From Luteirhabdus salina (GTDB taxonomy: Bacteria; Bacteroidota; Bacteroidia; Flavobacteriales; Flavobacteriaceae): a stretch of 64,000 bases of DNA. Each line of letters begins with the position of its first letter. The first letter of the stretch is position 1. The notes beneath the pieces are model-generated. The model was not told where the DNA came from. It saw only the letters and a program-made list of their open reading frames with translations, and did not search any database. The stretch is from positions 496,001 to 560,000 of the forward strand of contig JALAHT010000001.1 of NCBI GenBank assembly GCA_025384855.1, read 5' to 3'. Both the position numbers and the translations under genes were made by a program. This document shows positions 44,164 through 52,514 of the stretch, in pieces.

Positions 44164-45606
44164 ATGAAAACATTTCTATATAGCATTTTCAGTTTAGTGC
44201 TGCTCAGCTTTTCCAGCTGTACCAGCGATTTTGAAGAAATAAACACCAATCCAAACGCTCCGAACTCGGTGCAACCTTCCCTATTGCTTCGTCAGGTAAT
44301 CTACGACTTTGGGGATGAAATGAGCTATGAAGGCTTTGTGGCAGGCGACCTATTATCGCAACACCGGACAGCAATCGACTTCAACCTTTTTGATCGTCAT
44401 GCGTTGAAATCGCCCCAACTAGGTGGAAATCCTTGGCCGATTTTCTATACCAATTTACGCGACAATGAAATTATTTTAACCCAAGCCAGAACCAATGAAA
44501 CCTTCGCTGTTTACGAAGGTCCGGCGTTGATTTTAAAAGCGTATTTCGCAGCGGGATTGACAGACCTTTTCGGCAACGTTCCCTATTTTGAAGCCTTCAA
44601 TGGCGTGGAAGGTACCGTAACCCCAGCCTATGATTCACAAGAGGATATATATTTGGCGGAAGGTGGCATCTTGGATAATCTGAATAAGGGAATCGTAGCC
44701 CTTCAGAATTATGATGACGTCATTCCTTTGGAAGGCGATATACTTTTCAATGGCGATTTGCAGCAATGGATTACGTTCGCAAATTCCTTAAAAATTAAAG
44801 CGTTGATGCGGATTTCTGGTGAAGTAGACGTCGCACAGCAGTTACAACAGCTTTATACCGAAGGGAATTATTTCACCACAAATGAACAGAATGCGACCTT
44901 CGATTTTACGAATTCCGACCCGAACAGCTTCCGATTGGCACAATTGCGTATCGGCGATTTCAACAATTTCGTACTCTCCGAAACCATGGAAGACATTATG
45001 ATAGGATTGAACGATCCACGTATCGGTGAATTTTTCCGTCCGTTTGAAAATGCTTCAGGGGAAGCGTATAATGGCTTAATTAACGGAATTGACGCCTCTC
45101 AAACCTCTATTGAACTGGCAGATTATTCCTTGGCGGGAACCGCGTTCAGAGAGGATACATCAACCTTAGATGCTAATTTTCTTACGGCTTGGGAAGTAGC
45201 GTTCTATTTAGCCGAAGCTGCCGAAAGAGGATTTATTTCTGCAGATGCCCAAACCTTGTATGAACAAGGCGTAATCTTGGCATTTGACTATTGGCAAACG
45301 GAATTACCGAGCGATTACCTCAGCGGACAAGCGGCTTTCGAAGCCAATGGAACAACACCGCTTCAACAAATCATTACCCAGAAATGGATCGCGAACCTTA
45401 TCAACAGTTACGAAGGTTGGGTAGAATGGCGGCGTACTGGTTTTCCAGAACTACGTCCAATAGCAGCAAGCTTGAACGACGGGCTTATTCCTATTCGAAT
45501 GCCATACCCAGCAGAAGAGGAAGCCTTAAATGCCGAAAATTACCAGCAAGCTGCTTCCCAAACTAATGGTAATAGTATTAATGTTCCCGTTTGGTGGGAT
45601 GAATAA
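44164..45606 (+). CDS. SusD/RagB-like surface lipoprotein
   Basis: 480 residues. Lipoprotein signal with the lipobox LLSFSSCTSDFEEINTNPN; the NTNPN motif after the cysteine is typical of the SusD-like_2 group. TPR helices carry ALILKAYFAAGLTDLFGNVPYFEA and LKIKALMRISG. The C-terminus has ALNAENYQQA. It forms the lid over the SusC-like barrel encoded just upstream and binds the ligand at the cell surface. A sodium:solute symporter follows 14 bases later, giving a three-gene import unit. Confidence 0.95.
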   Translation: MKTFLYSIFSLVLLSFSSCTSDFEEINTNPNAPNSVQPSLLLRQVIYDFGDEMSYEGFVAGDLLSQHRTAIDFNLFDRHALKSPQLGGNPWPIFYTNLRDNEIILTQARTNETFAVYEGPALILKAYFAAGLTDLFGNVPYFEAFNGVEGTVTPAYDSQEDIYLAEGGILDNLNKGIVALQNYDDVIPLEGDILFNGDLQQWITFANSLKIKALMRISGEVDVAQQLQQLYTEGNYFTTNEQNATFDFTNSDPNSFRLAQLRIGDFNNFVLSETMEDIMIGLNDPRIGEFFRPFENASGEAYNGLINGIDASQTSIELADYSLAGTAFREDTSTLDANFLTAWEVAFYLAEAAERGFISADAQTLYEQGVILAFDYWQTELPSDYLSGQAAFEANGTTPLQQIITQKWIANLINSYEGWVEWRRTGFPELRPIAASLNDGLIPIRMPYPAEEEALNAENYQQAASQTNGNSINVPVWWDE

Positions 45607-45620
45607 AAATTTGAATTAGT

Positions 45621-46955
45621 ATGTCGATTACCCTCTGGCAATGGCTCCTGATTGGCGCTTCCAGTTTGATATTATTTTTTCTGTCACCCTTGGCAAAGAC
45701 GCCCGGTCAGTTTTTTAAGGCCACACATCGCAAAAAGGCGCCTTCGGCCTTATGGTTGACAGGAAGTTTGATCATTTCATGGATTTTCGCCAAAAGTATC
45801 ACCAATGCCGCCAACCTCGGATTAGCCTTTGGAATCGTTGGCGGCGTAGCCTATGCTGGATACTATGTTAGCTTTGCTGTAGCGGGAATTCTTATATATC
45901 AACTACGGACGAAAGGAGGGTTTGAAAGTATCCATGATTTCCTGACCACCCGGTTTGGGAAAGGTGCCATGGCCTTGTTTTCTATTTTGATTGCCATTCG
46001 GCTGTTTAATGAAGTATGGAGCAATACGATGGTTATTGGGACCTATTTTGGCGACCAAGGTAGCACGCCGTATTATTGGGCGATTTTAGTGTTCACAGCA
46101 CTTACCTTGGCCTATTCGCTGAAAGGCGGATTGAGTAGTTCTATTTTTACGGATGTCATACAAATGGTGCTCTTTTCCATATTGTTAATCGTAATATTGG
46201 GAGCGCTGTTTTCGGAAGACAATTTTACCCCTTCCTATGTCGCCACTTCAGGAGAATGGGCCTTCGATATGGGATTGAACTTGTTTTTCGCAGCCTTAAT
46301 TCAGTCCTTTAGCTATCCGTTTCATGATCCGGTATTGACCGACAGAGGGTTTTTGAGCAGTCCGAAGATCACCCGCAAAAGCTTCCTTTGGGCGAGTGTC
46401 ATCGGAGCCACCTGTATCATCCTTTTTAGTACGATTGGTGTATATGCCCAACAACGGGGAATGGAAGGACAGGCTGCGGTTGAAGTCGGCAAGGCGTTTG
46501 GAATTATAATTTTGCTGGTCATTAATTTTATTATGATCACTTCCGCAGCCTCAACCCTAGATTCGACCTTTTCATCCTTTTCAAAGTTGCTGGCAGTTGA
46601 TTTAAAGATGGGAAAAGATTTGACGTTCGGTCGCGCTGCCATGGTAGCTATTACCATTTTGGGAACCATCCCTGTTTTTTTGGATGCGGAGATTTTAAGT
46701 GCTACCACCATTTCAGGAACGATGGTTATCGGATTAACGCCTGTTTTTCTGTTTTGGAAGAAAAAGGCTCCTAAAATAAGTTTTTATTTGAGCATTGTAT
46801 GTGGACTGCTTTTTGGATTTTTATTGGTTTTTGAAGCATTCCCCACTTCCCTTTTATTCACTTCTGGTCCGTATGCCGACCTACTTTGGGTGAATATTTG
46901 GGGCATTTTATGTTGTATGCTTGTATATTTGATTCCGCTATGGATAAAAAAATAA
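45621..46955 (+). CDS. Sodium:solute symporter (SSS) family transporter
   Basis: 444 residues with about 12-13 hydrophobic helices. SLIISWIFAKSITNAANLGLAFGIVGGVAYAGYY resembles the SSS start region; AYSLKGGLSSSIFTDVIQM and ITSAASTLDSTFSSFSKL match the conserved SSS motifs on helices 4-5 and 8, including the Ser-Thr sodium-site region. It is slightly short for the family. It should carry the SusC/D-imported compound across the inner membrane with sodium. The last 16 bases overlap the next gene. Confidence 0.88.
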   Translation: MSITLWQWLLIGASSLILFFLSPLAKTPGQFFKATHRKKAPSALWLTGSLIISWIFAKSITNAANLGLAFGIVGGVAYAGYYVSFAVAGILIYQLRTKGGFESIHDFLTTRFGKGAMALFSILIAIRLFNEVWSNTMVIGTYFGDQGSTPYYWAILVFTALTLAYSLKGGLSSSIFTDVIQMVLFSILLIVILGALFSEDNFTPSYVATSGEWAFDMGLNLFFAALIQSFSYPFHDPVLTDRGFLSSPKITRKSFLWASVIGATCIILFSTIGVYAQQRGMEGQAAVEVGKAFGIIILLVINFIMITSAASTLDSTFSSFSKLLAVDLKMGKDLTFGRAAMVAITILGTIPVFLDAEILSATTISGTMVIGLTPVFLFWKKKAPKISFYLSIVCGLLFGFLLVFEAFPTSLLFTSGPYADLLWVNIWGILCCMLVYLIPLWIKK

Positions 46956-47767
46956 TTGATATTGGTGAAGTAGATGGCCCTATCCTACTGTTTGGTGGGG
47001 TGTATAGCAATTTACAGGCCTTGAGAGCCTTGCGTTCGTATGCTGAAGAAAACAATATTCCACCTTCCAACTGTATCTGCAATGGCGATATCATCGGCTA
47101 TTGTGCGCAGCCCGAGGAAACCCTACAGTTTTTTAAGGAGTGGGGCGCTAGAAGTATTGTGGGCAATGTGGAAGTTCAATTGCGTGACGGTGCCGAGGAT
47201 TGCGGCTGCGACTTTAGAAAAGGTTCCCGTTGTGATGCTTTTTCACAGCAATGGTATCCTTTTGCCAAATCGAAGCTTTCAGAAGATTCGATGCAATTTT
47301 TGAACGAATTACCAGACCATATCAGTTTTCGATATGCTGGTCAAAAGGTTTTGGTAGTACACGGCTCCTTCCAACATGTCTCAGATTTCATCTTTAAGTC
47401 TACCCCTTGGGAAGAAAAAGAAGCTACTTTCAACCAAACTGGTAGCGACATAATCATCGCCGGACATTGTGGCTTGCCTTTTGCACAAAATAAAGAAAAT
47501 ACCTTATGGTTAAATCCTGGCGTTATCGGAATGCCGGCCAATGATGGTTCACCTAAGGTGTGGTTTGCCACCTTAATGGCAACTTCGGAAGGAATTCGCT
47601 ATGCACACCTACGATTGGAGTATGATCATGAAACTGCACATGCGTTGATGATTCAGGAGAAATTGCCGAAGGAATATGCCCAAACGCTGCTTACGGGAAT
47701 TTGGGACAATACCGAAATCCTACCCGCTACCGAAACAGCTCAACAGGGAGTTGCGATCACGCCCTAA
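46940..47767 (+). CDS. Degenerate metallophosphoesterase-fold protein, cysteine-rich
   Basis: 275 residues from the ATG at 46940, chosen because the fold starts there and the overlap with the symporter is only 16 bases. The calcineurin-like fold is clear: ICNGDIIGY (Asp50), IVGNVEV (Asn76), VLVVHGSF and IIAGHCGLPF (two His), NPGVIGMP. But the first motif, normally D-x-H, reads G-x-Y (FGGVYSN), and GNH(D/E) reads GNVE. Cysteines cluster at 45, 47, 55, 88, 90 and 98. Catalysis by the usual two-metal site is doubtful. Arsenic or metal binding by the cysteines is a speculation. Confidence 0.85.
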   Translation: MDKKIIDIGEVDGPILLFGGVYSNLQALRALRSYAEENNIPPSNCICNGDIIGYCAQPEETLQFFKEWGARSIVGNVEVQLRDGAEDCGCDFRKGSRCDAFSQQWYPFAKSKLSEDSMQFLNELPDHISFRYAGQKVLVVHGSFQHVSDFIFKSTPWEEKEATFNQTGSDIIIAGHCGLPFAQNKENTLWLNPGVIGMPANDGSPKVWFATLMATSEGIRYAHLRLEYDHETAHALMIQEKLPKEYAQTLLTGIWDNTEILPATETAQQGVAITP

Positions 47768-47780
47768 CTTCCGTATTTTT

Positions 47781-48293
47781 ATGAATGCTATGAAAAAAAT
47801 GCTCTTACTATTGCTTGTGCTAAGCAGTTTTCACTGCCTTTCGCAGCAATCGCTACAAGACTTATTAGACCGCTACAACACCCGAAGTGTGCCGTACATT
47901 TCGGTTACAGAGCTACGCATGCTTCAGATGAACGACTCCATCACCATTTTGGATGCCCGTGAACCAGAGGAGTTTCAGGTAAGTCATATTCCGAATTCAA
48001 TTTTCATAGGCTTTTCAAATTTTGATGAAGAAAAAATGCTTCAACAACTACCCAATACCGACACACGTATCGTAGTGTATTGCTCGCTCGGCATTCGTTC
48101 CGAACAGATTTCAGAAAAACTGAAAAAAGCAGGCTATACTCAGGTAGAAAATCTCTACGGTGGTATCTTTGAGTGGATGAATGCCAACTATCCGGTCGTT
48201 GATGAAACCGGCGAGGAAACAGAGGCGATTCATGGTTTTTCAAAGCATTGGAGCCAATGGCTGGAACGCGGTAACATCATTTTAAAAAATTAG
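47781..48293 (+). CDS. Secreted rhodanese-like protein
   Basis: 170 residues from the ATG at 47781; the ATG at 47790 (MKKMLLLLLVLSS) is equally likely. Signal peptide ending HCLSQQ, then a single rhodanese domain: ITILDAREPEEFQVSHIPNSIFIG and the active-site loop VVYCSLGIRSEQISE, with the persulfide Cys. It should be periplasmic. Rhodaneses move sulfane sulfur, and a family member may also act as an arsenate reductase. Located 1 base before the TIGR04282-type gene. Confidence 0.9.
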   Translation: MNAMKKMLLLLLVLSSFHCLSQQSLQDLLDRYNTRSVPYISVTELRMLQMNDSITILDAREPEEFQVSHIPNSIFIGFSNFDEEKMLQQLPNTDTRIVVYCSLGIRSEQISEKLKKAGYTQVENLYGGIFEWMNANYPVVDETGEETEAIHGFSKHWSQWLERGNIILKN

Positions 48294-48294
48294 T

Positions 48295-48981
48295 ATGGGA
48301 TTACTTTCTTCAAAAGGCACCAATAGCGACGATAGTACCGAAGACTTTCATTATCCTAGTTCCAAAAGTGCGCTGATTATCTTCACCCGAAACCCAGAAT
48401 TGGGAAAAGTGAAAACCCGATTGGCGGTAACCATCGGCGACAAAGCGGCCCTTCGCGTGTATAAATTTTTACTTCAACATACGGTCGATATCACCAAAAA
48501 CCTCAAAACCGATAAATATGTGTTCTATTCTGAAAAGAAACATACGGGCGATCTTTGGGATGACAATATCTTCAGAAAAAAACTACAGCACGGTAACGAT
48601 TTAGGAGAACGGATGAAAAATGCGTTTCAAGAACTGTTTGAAGCCGGCTATGAAAAAGTAATTATCGTAGGTAGTGATATTTTCGAACTGCAACAAAAGG
48701 ATATTGAAGCTGCTTTTGAAGGATTAAACGACCATGACTACACGTTGGGACCCGCAAAGGATGGCGGTTATTATTTATTGGGAATGAAACAGCTAAACGA
48801 AAAACTGTTTCAGAACAAAAACTGGGGGCACGACACCGTGTTGAAAGATACCGAGAAGGATTTGAAAGATGAAGTGGTCTACCAGCTTGAAGAAAAGAAC
48901 GACATCGATTACTATAGTGATATTCGGGATGTAGACGCATTACAACATTTGCTTCCCGACCATTTAGACAATACATTTTAA
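48295..48981 (+). CDS. TIGR04282-type arsenosugar biosynthesis transferase
   Basis: 228 residues. ALIIFTRNPELGKVKTRLA, NDLGERMKNAFQELFEAGYEKVIIVGSDIFEL and YTLGPAKDGGYYLLGM are characteristic of TIGR04282, a CofC-like GT-A fold family found with ArsS and named transferase 1 of the rSAM/selenodomain set. The fold suggests transfer of a nucleotidyl or glycosyl group to or from the dimethylarsinoyl-ribose. It starts 1 base after the rhodanese gene and ends 2 bases before the phosphorylase gene. Confidence 0.92.
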   Translation: MGLLSSKGTNSDDSTEDFHYPSSKSALIIFTRNPELGKVKTRLAVTIGDKAALRVYKFLLQHTVDITKNLKTDKYVFYSEKKHTGDLWDDNIFRKKLQHGNDLGERMKNAFQELFEAGYEKVIIVGSDIFELQQKDIEAAFEGLNDHDYTLGPAKDGGYYLLGMKQLNEKLFQNKNWGHDTVLKDTEKDLKDEVVYQLEEKNDIDYYSDIRDVDALQHLLPDHLDNTF

Positions 48982-48983
48982 AC

Positions 48984-49802
48984 ATGAGTATGCAACGATA
49001 TATAGACGAATCGGCCGCCTTTTTAAAAGATCGCGGCTTCGGTGAACCAGAGGTTGGAATCATCTTGGGAACAGGTTTAGGCAAGATTTTGGAAGAAGTG
49101 GAAATCCAAAGTGAAATGAGCTATAACCATATTCCGAACTTTCCAACGGCAACCGTCGAATTTCACCATGGAAAATTGATCTTCGGGACACTTTCAGGTA
49201 AGAAGGTCATTTTAATGCAGGGTCGTTTTCATGTCTATGAAGGCTATACGCTACGCGACGTTACCTTCCCAGTTCGAGTGATGCATGCGCTTGGCGTGAA
49301 GAAACTTTTGGTAAGCAATGCTGCCGGAGCAGTAAATCTTGATTTTAAGAAAGGTGAAATTATGCTTATCGATGATCATATCAACCTGCAAGGTGGTTCT
49401 CCCCTCGCCTTCCGTGGGGTGGAGAAAATGGGCGAACGTTTTGTCGATATGAGCGCTCCCTACGACCGCGACATGAATATGTTGCTAGAGAAAATCGCTT
49501 CTGAAAACGATATTAATCTTCATAAAGGCGTATACGCTTCAGTGGTGGGACCACAACTAGAAACCAGAGCCGAGTACCGATACTTAAAAATTATTGGCGC
49601 CGATGCCGTTGGTATGAGTACCGTTCCTGAAGTGATCGTAGCAAACCACTTAAATCTTCCAGTTGCGGCGGTTTCCGTATTAACCGACGAGTGCGACCCA
49701 GACAATTTACAGCCGGTCAATATTCAGGAAATCATTACCATGGCAAACAAGGCCGAACCGGAAATGATTACGCTCTTCAGTGAACTGATAAAGCAACTAT
49801 AA
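48984..49802 (+). CDS. Purine-nucleoside phosphorylase (trimeric type)
   Basis: 272 residues. Motifs of the PNP/MTAP trimeric family: GIILGTGLG, MQGRFHVYEGY, KLLVSNAAGAVN, VVGPQLETRAEYRYL and GADAVGMSTVPEVIVANH. It splits a purine nucleoside with phosphate into base and ribose-1-phosphate. By eye, Asp235 (SVLTDECDP) falls at the place of the base-selecting Asn of mammalian PNP, as the Asp does in methylthioadenosine phosphorylase. This suggests 6-amino purines (adenine) are accepted. Given its tight place in the ArsS locus, I infer adenine removal from dimethylarsinoyl-deoxyadenosine. Confidence 0.93.
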   Translation: MSMQRYIDESAAFLKDRGFGEPEVGIILGTGLGKILEEVEIQSEMSYNHIPNFPTATVEFHHGKLIFGTLSGKKVILMQGRFHVYEGYTLRDVTFPVRVMHALGVKKLLVSNAAGAVNLDFKKGEIMLIDDHINLQGGSPLAFRGVEKMGERFVDMSAPYDRDMNMLLEKIASENDINLHKGVYASVVGPQLETRAEYRYLKIIGADAVGMSTVPEVIVANHLNLPVAAVSVLTDECDPDNLQPVNIQEIITMANKAEPEMITLFSELIKQL

Positions 49803-49827
49803 CAAATTTCAAAAAACCGTAATTTTG

Positions 49828-49861
49828 AAACCTGTTCAACGACTGATGGACAGGTTTTTTT
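49828..49861 (+). terminator. Terminator or attenuator directly before the sterol-desaturase-like gene
   Basis: AAACCTGT, 14-base loop, ACAGGTTT followed by T to 49861; the next ATG is at 49862. A TAATTTTG -7-type box (49820-49827) lies just upstream of the hairpin. So the hairpin either ends the phosphorylase transcript or sits in the leader of the next gene. Confidence 0.65.
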
Positions 49862-50788
49862 ATGGAGAAGTATTTTCAAATATTCAAGGATTCGTATACG
49901 GGTTATTTCAACTATTTGTGGGATGAGATTACTCGATTTCACTGGGAAAACTATTTCTATGGCTTGATTGCCGTAAGCCTTTTGGTGTGGATATTGGAAA
50001 TGATTTTTCCGTGGCGAAAGAATCAGAAGGTATTTCGAAAGGATTTTTGGTTGGATACGTTTTATATGTTTTTCAACTTTTTTCTGTTGAACCTCATCGT
50101 CCTAATTTTTCTATCCAACGCTGCTGCTGAAGTCTTCAACGATATTTTGGGATTGGCAGGCTTGCAACTCTCCGATTTCGAACTGCTCGATGTTGATGCC
50201 CTTCCCTACGGACTAGGACTATTAGTGTTCTTCCTCGTCTCCGATTTTGTACAATGGAACACCCACCGATTATTACATCGCGTGCCTTTTTTATGGAAAT
50301 TTCACCAAGTACACCATTCAGTGAAGGAAATGGGCTTTGCGGCACACCTTCGCTATCATTGGATGGAACCCGTGGTGTATAAATCGTTATTATATATTCC
50401 GCTAGCCATAATCGGTGGTTTTGAAGTTCAGGATGTGGCCATCGTACATTTTTCAGCCTTGGCCATTGGCCATTTGAATCACGCCAATCTCGGTTGGGAC
50501 TACGGGCCGTTGCGCTATCTTTTCAACAATCCGAAGATGCATATCTGGCATCATGCTAAAGTTCTCCCAAAACACGCACAATATGGCGTTAACTTTGGGA
50601 TTAGTTTGAGTGTATGGGACTATCTTTTCAAGACCGACCATATTCCACACGACGGTCGCGATATTGAATTGGGCTTTGAGGGCGATGAGACCTTTCCACA
50701 AGGCTTTTTGGGTCAGGAAATTTATCCTCTAAAAACCAAATCCCATAATATCCCGTATGTAAGGAATGAAGATAGGTCGGCGACCTAA
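49862..50788 (+). CDS. Sterol desaturase / fatty acid hydroxylase family membrane protein
   Basis: 308 residues with four or five hydrophobic segments. The diiron histidine boxes are visible: HRLLHR (H-x3-H), WKFHQVHHS (H-x2-HH), and a C-terminal NPKMHIWHHAK. The FA_hydroxylase superfamily inserts hydroxyl groups or double bonds in lipids using O2. The target could be a membrane lipid or an arsenolipid precursor; the latter is only a guess from the neighbourhood. Its ATG directly follows a terminator-like hairpin. DUF547 follows after 18 bases. Confidence 0.92.
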   Translation: MEKYFQIFKDSYTGYFNYLWDEITRFHWENYFYGLIAVSLLVWILEMIFPWRKNQKVFRKDFWLDTFYMFFNFFLLNLIVLIFLSNAAAEVFNDILGLAGLQLSDFELLDVDALPYGLGLLVFFLVSDFVQWNTHRLLHRVPFLWKFHQVHHSVKEMGFAAHLRYHWMEPVVYKSLLYIPLAIIGGFEVQDVAIVHFSALAIGHLNHANLGWDYGPLRYLFNNPKMHIWHHAKVLPKHAQYGVNFGISLSVWDYLFKTDHIPHDGRDIELGFEGDETFPQGFLGQEIYPLKTKSHNIPYVRNEDRSAT

Positions 50789-50806
50789 ACTTATAATTTA
50801 TACATC

Positions 50807-51607
50807 ATGAAATACGTATTACAATTTCTTTCCATATTGATAATTAGCTTGAATCTTCAGGCGTGTAACCTTCTTTCAGCTGCTGGCTTTAGCAGTCAAG
50901 GACAGCCTACCAAAAAAGTTGAAGGTGAATTGACCTCCACAACTGCAAACAGCGCGATGAATGTTGATCATGCTACTTGGGATAAACTTTTGAAAAAGCA
51001 TGTAGACAGTGAAGGAATGGTCGATTACAAAGGCTTTATGAACGATCGTGAGCAATTGAACCAATACCTCCAAATGTTGTCGAGCCAAAAGCCAACGGAT
51101 GACTGGAGCGTACAGGAATTGTTGGCCTATTATATCAATTTGTACAATGCCTATACGGTGGATGTGATTCTTCAGAACTATCCTGTAAAAAGCATTCAGG
51201 ATATCGATGGAGTCTTTACCAAAGGTTTTATTCCTGTAGGTGGACGTGAGCTTTCCCTCGGTGGTGTTGAAAACGGTATTCTTCGGAAAATGGACGAACC
51301 CCGTATTCACTTCGCCATAAATTGCGCCTCTATTTCCTGTCCGAAATTGCTGAATGAAGCTTATACGGCTTCAAAAATTAACGAGCAATTAGACAGGGTA
51401 ACCAAAGAATTCATCAACAGTGATAAAAATGAAATTACCGCCAACTCCCCTAAGTTGAGCCGTATCTTCGATTGGTATAAAAAGGATTATAAGGTTGATG
51501 GTGAAACCAATGTTATCGGGTTTATTAACCAATATAGCAATACGAAGATCAACCCTCAAGCCGAGCTTCAGTACAAGGAGTACGATTGGAATTTAAACGA
51601 ACAATAA
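50807..51607 (+). CDS. DUF547 lipoprotein
   Basis: 266 residues. Lipoprotein signal ending SLNLQACNLL. The DUF547 core is clear: MNVDHATWDKLLKKHVDSEGMVDYKGF at the start, LLAYYINLYNAYTVDVIL, GGRELSLGGVENGILR, and RIHFAINCASISCPKL with the conserved cysteine pair. The family is thought to be a papain/transglutaminase-like fold, but its substrate is unknown. DUF547 genes are often seen next to arsenosugar genes, and here one sits between the hydroxylase and TIGR04283-type genes. Confidence 0.92.
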   Translation: MKYVLQFLSILIISLNLQACNLLSAAGFSSQGQPTKKVEGELTSTTANSAMNVDHATWDKLLKKHVDSEGMVDYKGFMNDREQLNQYLQMLSSQKPTDDWSVQELLAYYINLYNAYTVDVILQNYPVKSIQDIDGVFTKGFIPVGGRELSLGGVENGILRKMDEPRIHFAINCASISCPKLLNEAYTASKINEQLDRVTKEFINSDKNEITANSPKLSRIFDWYKKDYKVDGETNVIGFINQYSNTKINPQAELQYKEYDWNLNEQ

Positions 51608-51654
51608 TCGGCTACCATAACAATTAATCTGAAGGATTCCCGTAAGTTTACCCT

Positions 51655-52413
51655 ATGCTAAGCATTATCATTCCTGTTCTTAATGAAGCTGAAACCATAT
51701 CAGCATTATTGAAACACCTTACTTCCCATTCAAATCCTCAAAACATTTCCGAAATAATAGTAGTGGATGGCGGAAGTGATGATAACACCGAAGAACAGGT
51801 GAAGAGTTTTAAACCTCACAGGTTTCAAAAACCTGTGAGGTTTGTAAAATCGGGTAAAGGTCGCGCTAAACAGATGAACGCTGGCGCGAGAAATGCTACC
51901 GGTGATGTCTTGTATTTTCTACATGCCGATTCTTTTCCTCCTAGAAATTTTGATCAGTTGATTTTGGATGAAGTGAAAAAAGGAAATCCAGCCGGTTGTT
52001 TCAGAATGCAGTTCGATAGTAACCATTGGTGGTTGCGATTGGCGAGTTGGCTAACGAAATTCAACTGGCGTGCCTGTCGCGGCGGCGATCAGAGTCAGTT
52101 TATAACAAAAGAACTCTTTGACGAGATTGGCGGTTATGATGAAAGTTATATCATATACGAAGACAACATTCTGTTGAATGAATTGTATGAGCGTGACACC
52201 TTCACCGTTATCAATAAGAAATTGACCTCCTCTGCACGACTGTATCGAACCCTTGGTGTTTGGTATGTTCAATATCATTTTTGGACTATTTATGTGAAGA
52301 AGTGGTTCGGTGCCGATGCCGATGAGCTCTACGCCTATTATTCAAAGCATATCCGACTAAAGTGTAAGGAAAAGCGATCCGAACTTCACACAGCGCAACC
52401 ACAGGAAGCGTAA
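51655..52413 (+). CDS. TIGR04283-type arsenosugar biosynthesis glycosyltransferase with an in-frame palindrome
   Basis: 252 residues. GT2 fold: MLSIIIPVLNEAETI, VVDGGSDDNTEE, GKGRAKQMNAGARNATGDVLYFLHADSFPP, CFRMQFDSNHWWLRLASW and RACRGGDQSQFITKELFDEIGGYDE. These are the TIGR04283 (transferase 2, rSAM/selenodomain) signature. Codons 53-63 (51811-51843) are exactly one REP palindrome and encode KPHRFQKPVRF, an insert between the first sheet and the KGRAKQMN motif. The frame is kept, so the protein may still fold. It probably glycosylates the arsenoribose unit. Confidence 0.93.
   Translation: MLSIIIPVLNEAETISALLKHLTSHSNPQNISEIIVVDGGSDDNTEEQVKSFKPHRFQKPVRFVKSGKGRAKQMNAGARNATGDVLYFLHADSFPPRNFDQLILDEVKKGNPAGCFRMQFDSNHWWLRLASWLTKFNWRACRGGDQSQFITKELFDEIGGYDESYIIYEDNILLNELYERDTFTVINKKLTSSARLYRTLGVWYVQYHFWTIYVKKWFGADADELYAYYSKHIRLKCKEKRSELHTAQPQEA
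51811..51843. repeat. REP palindrome inside a coding sequence (33 bp, in frame)
   Basis: Arms AAACCTCACAGGTTT and AAACCTGTGAGGTTT with loop CAA. Same family and loop orientation as the copy at 56058-56088. It begins at a codon boundary and is 11 codons long. Confidence 0.93.
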
Positions 52414-52514
52414 GCAATATAGAATGTTTTTAAACTACAAAATTTTAGGATTTTGTAAACAGTAAGTCTTTTTGTTCCTCCCTAATTTGGGATGATTAAT
52501 TAAACAAAAAGACT

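Noticed and set aside
46322-46711. 129-codon minus-strand frame within the symporter gene
   Set aside because: It is a shadow of a clear transporter gene and has no recognisable domain.
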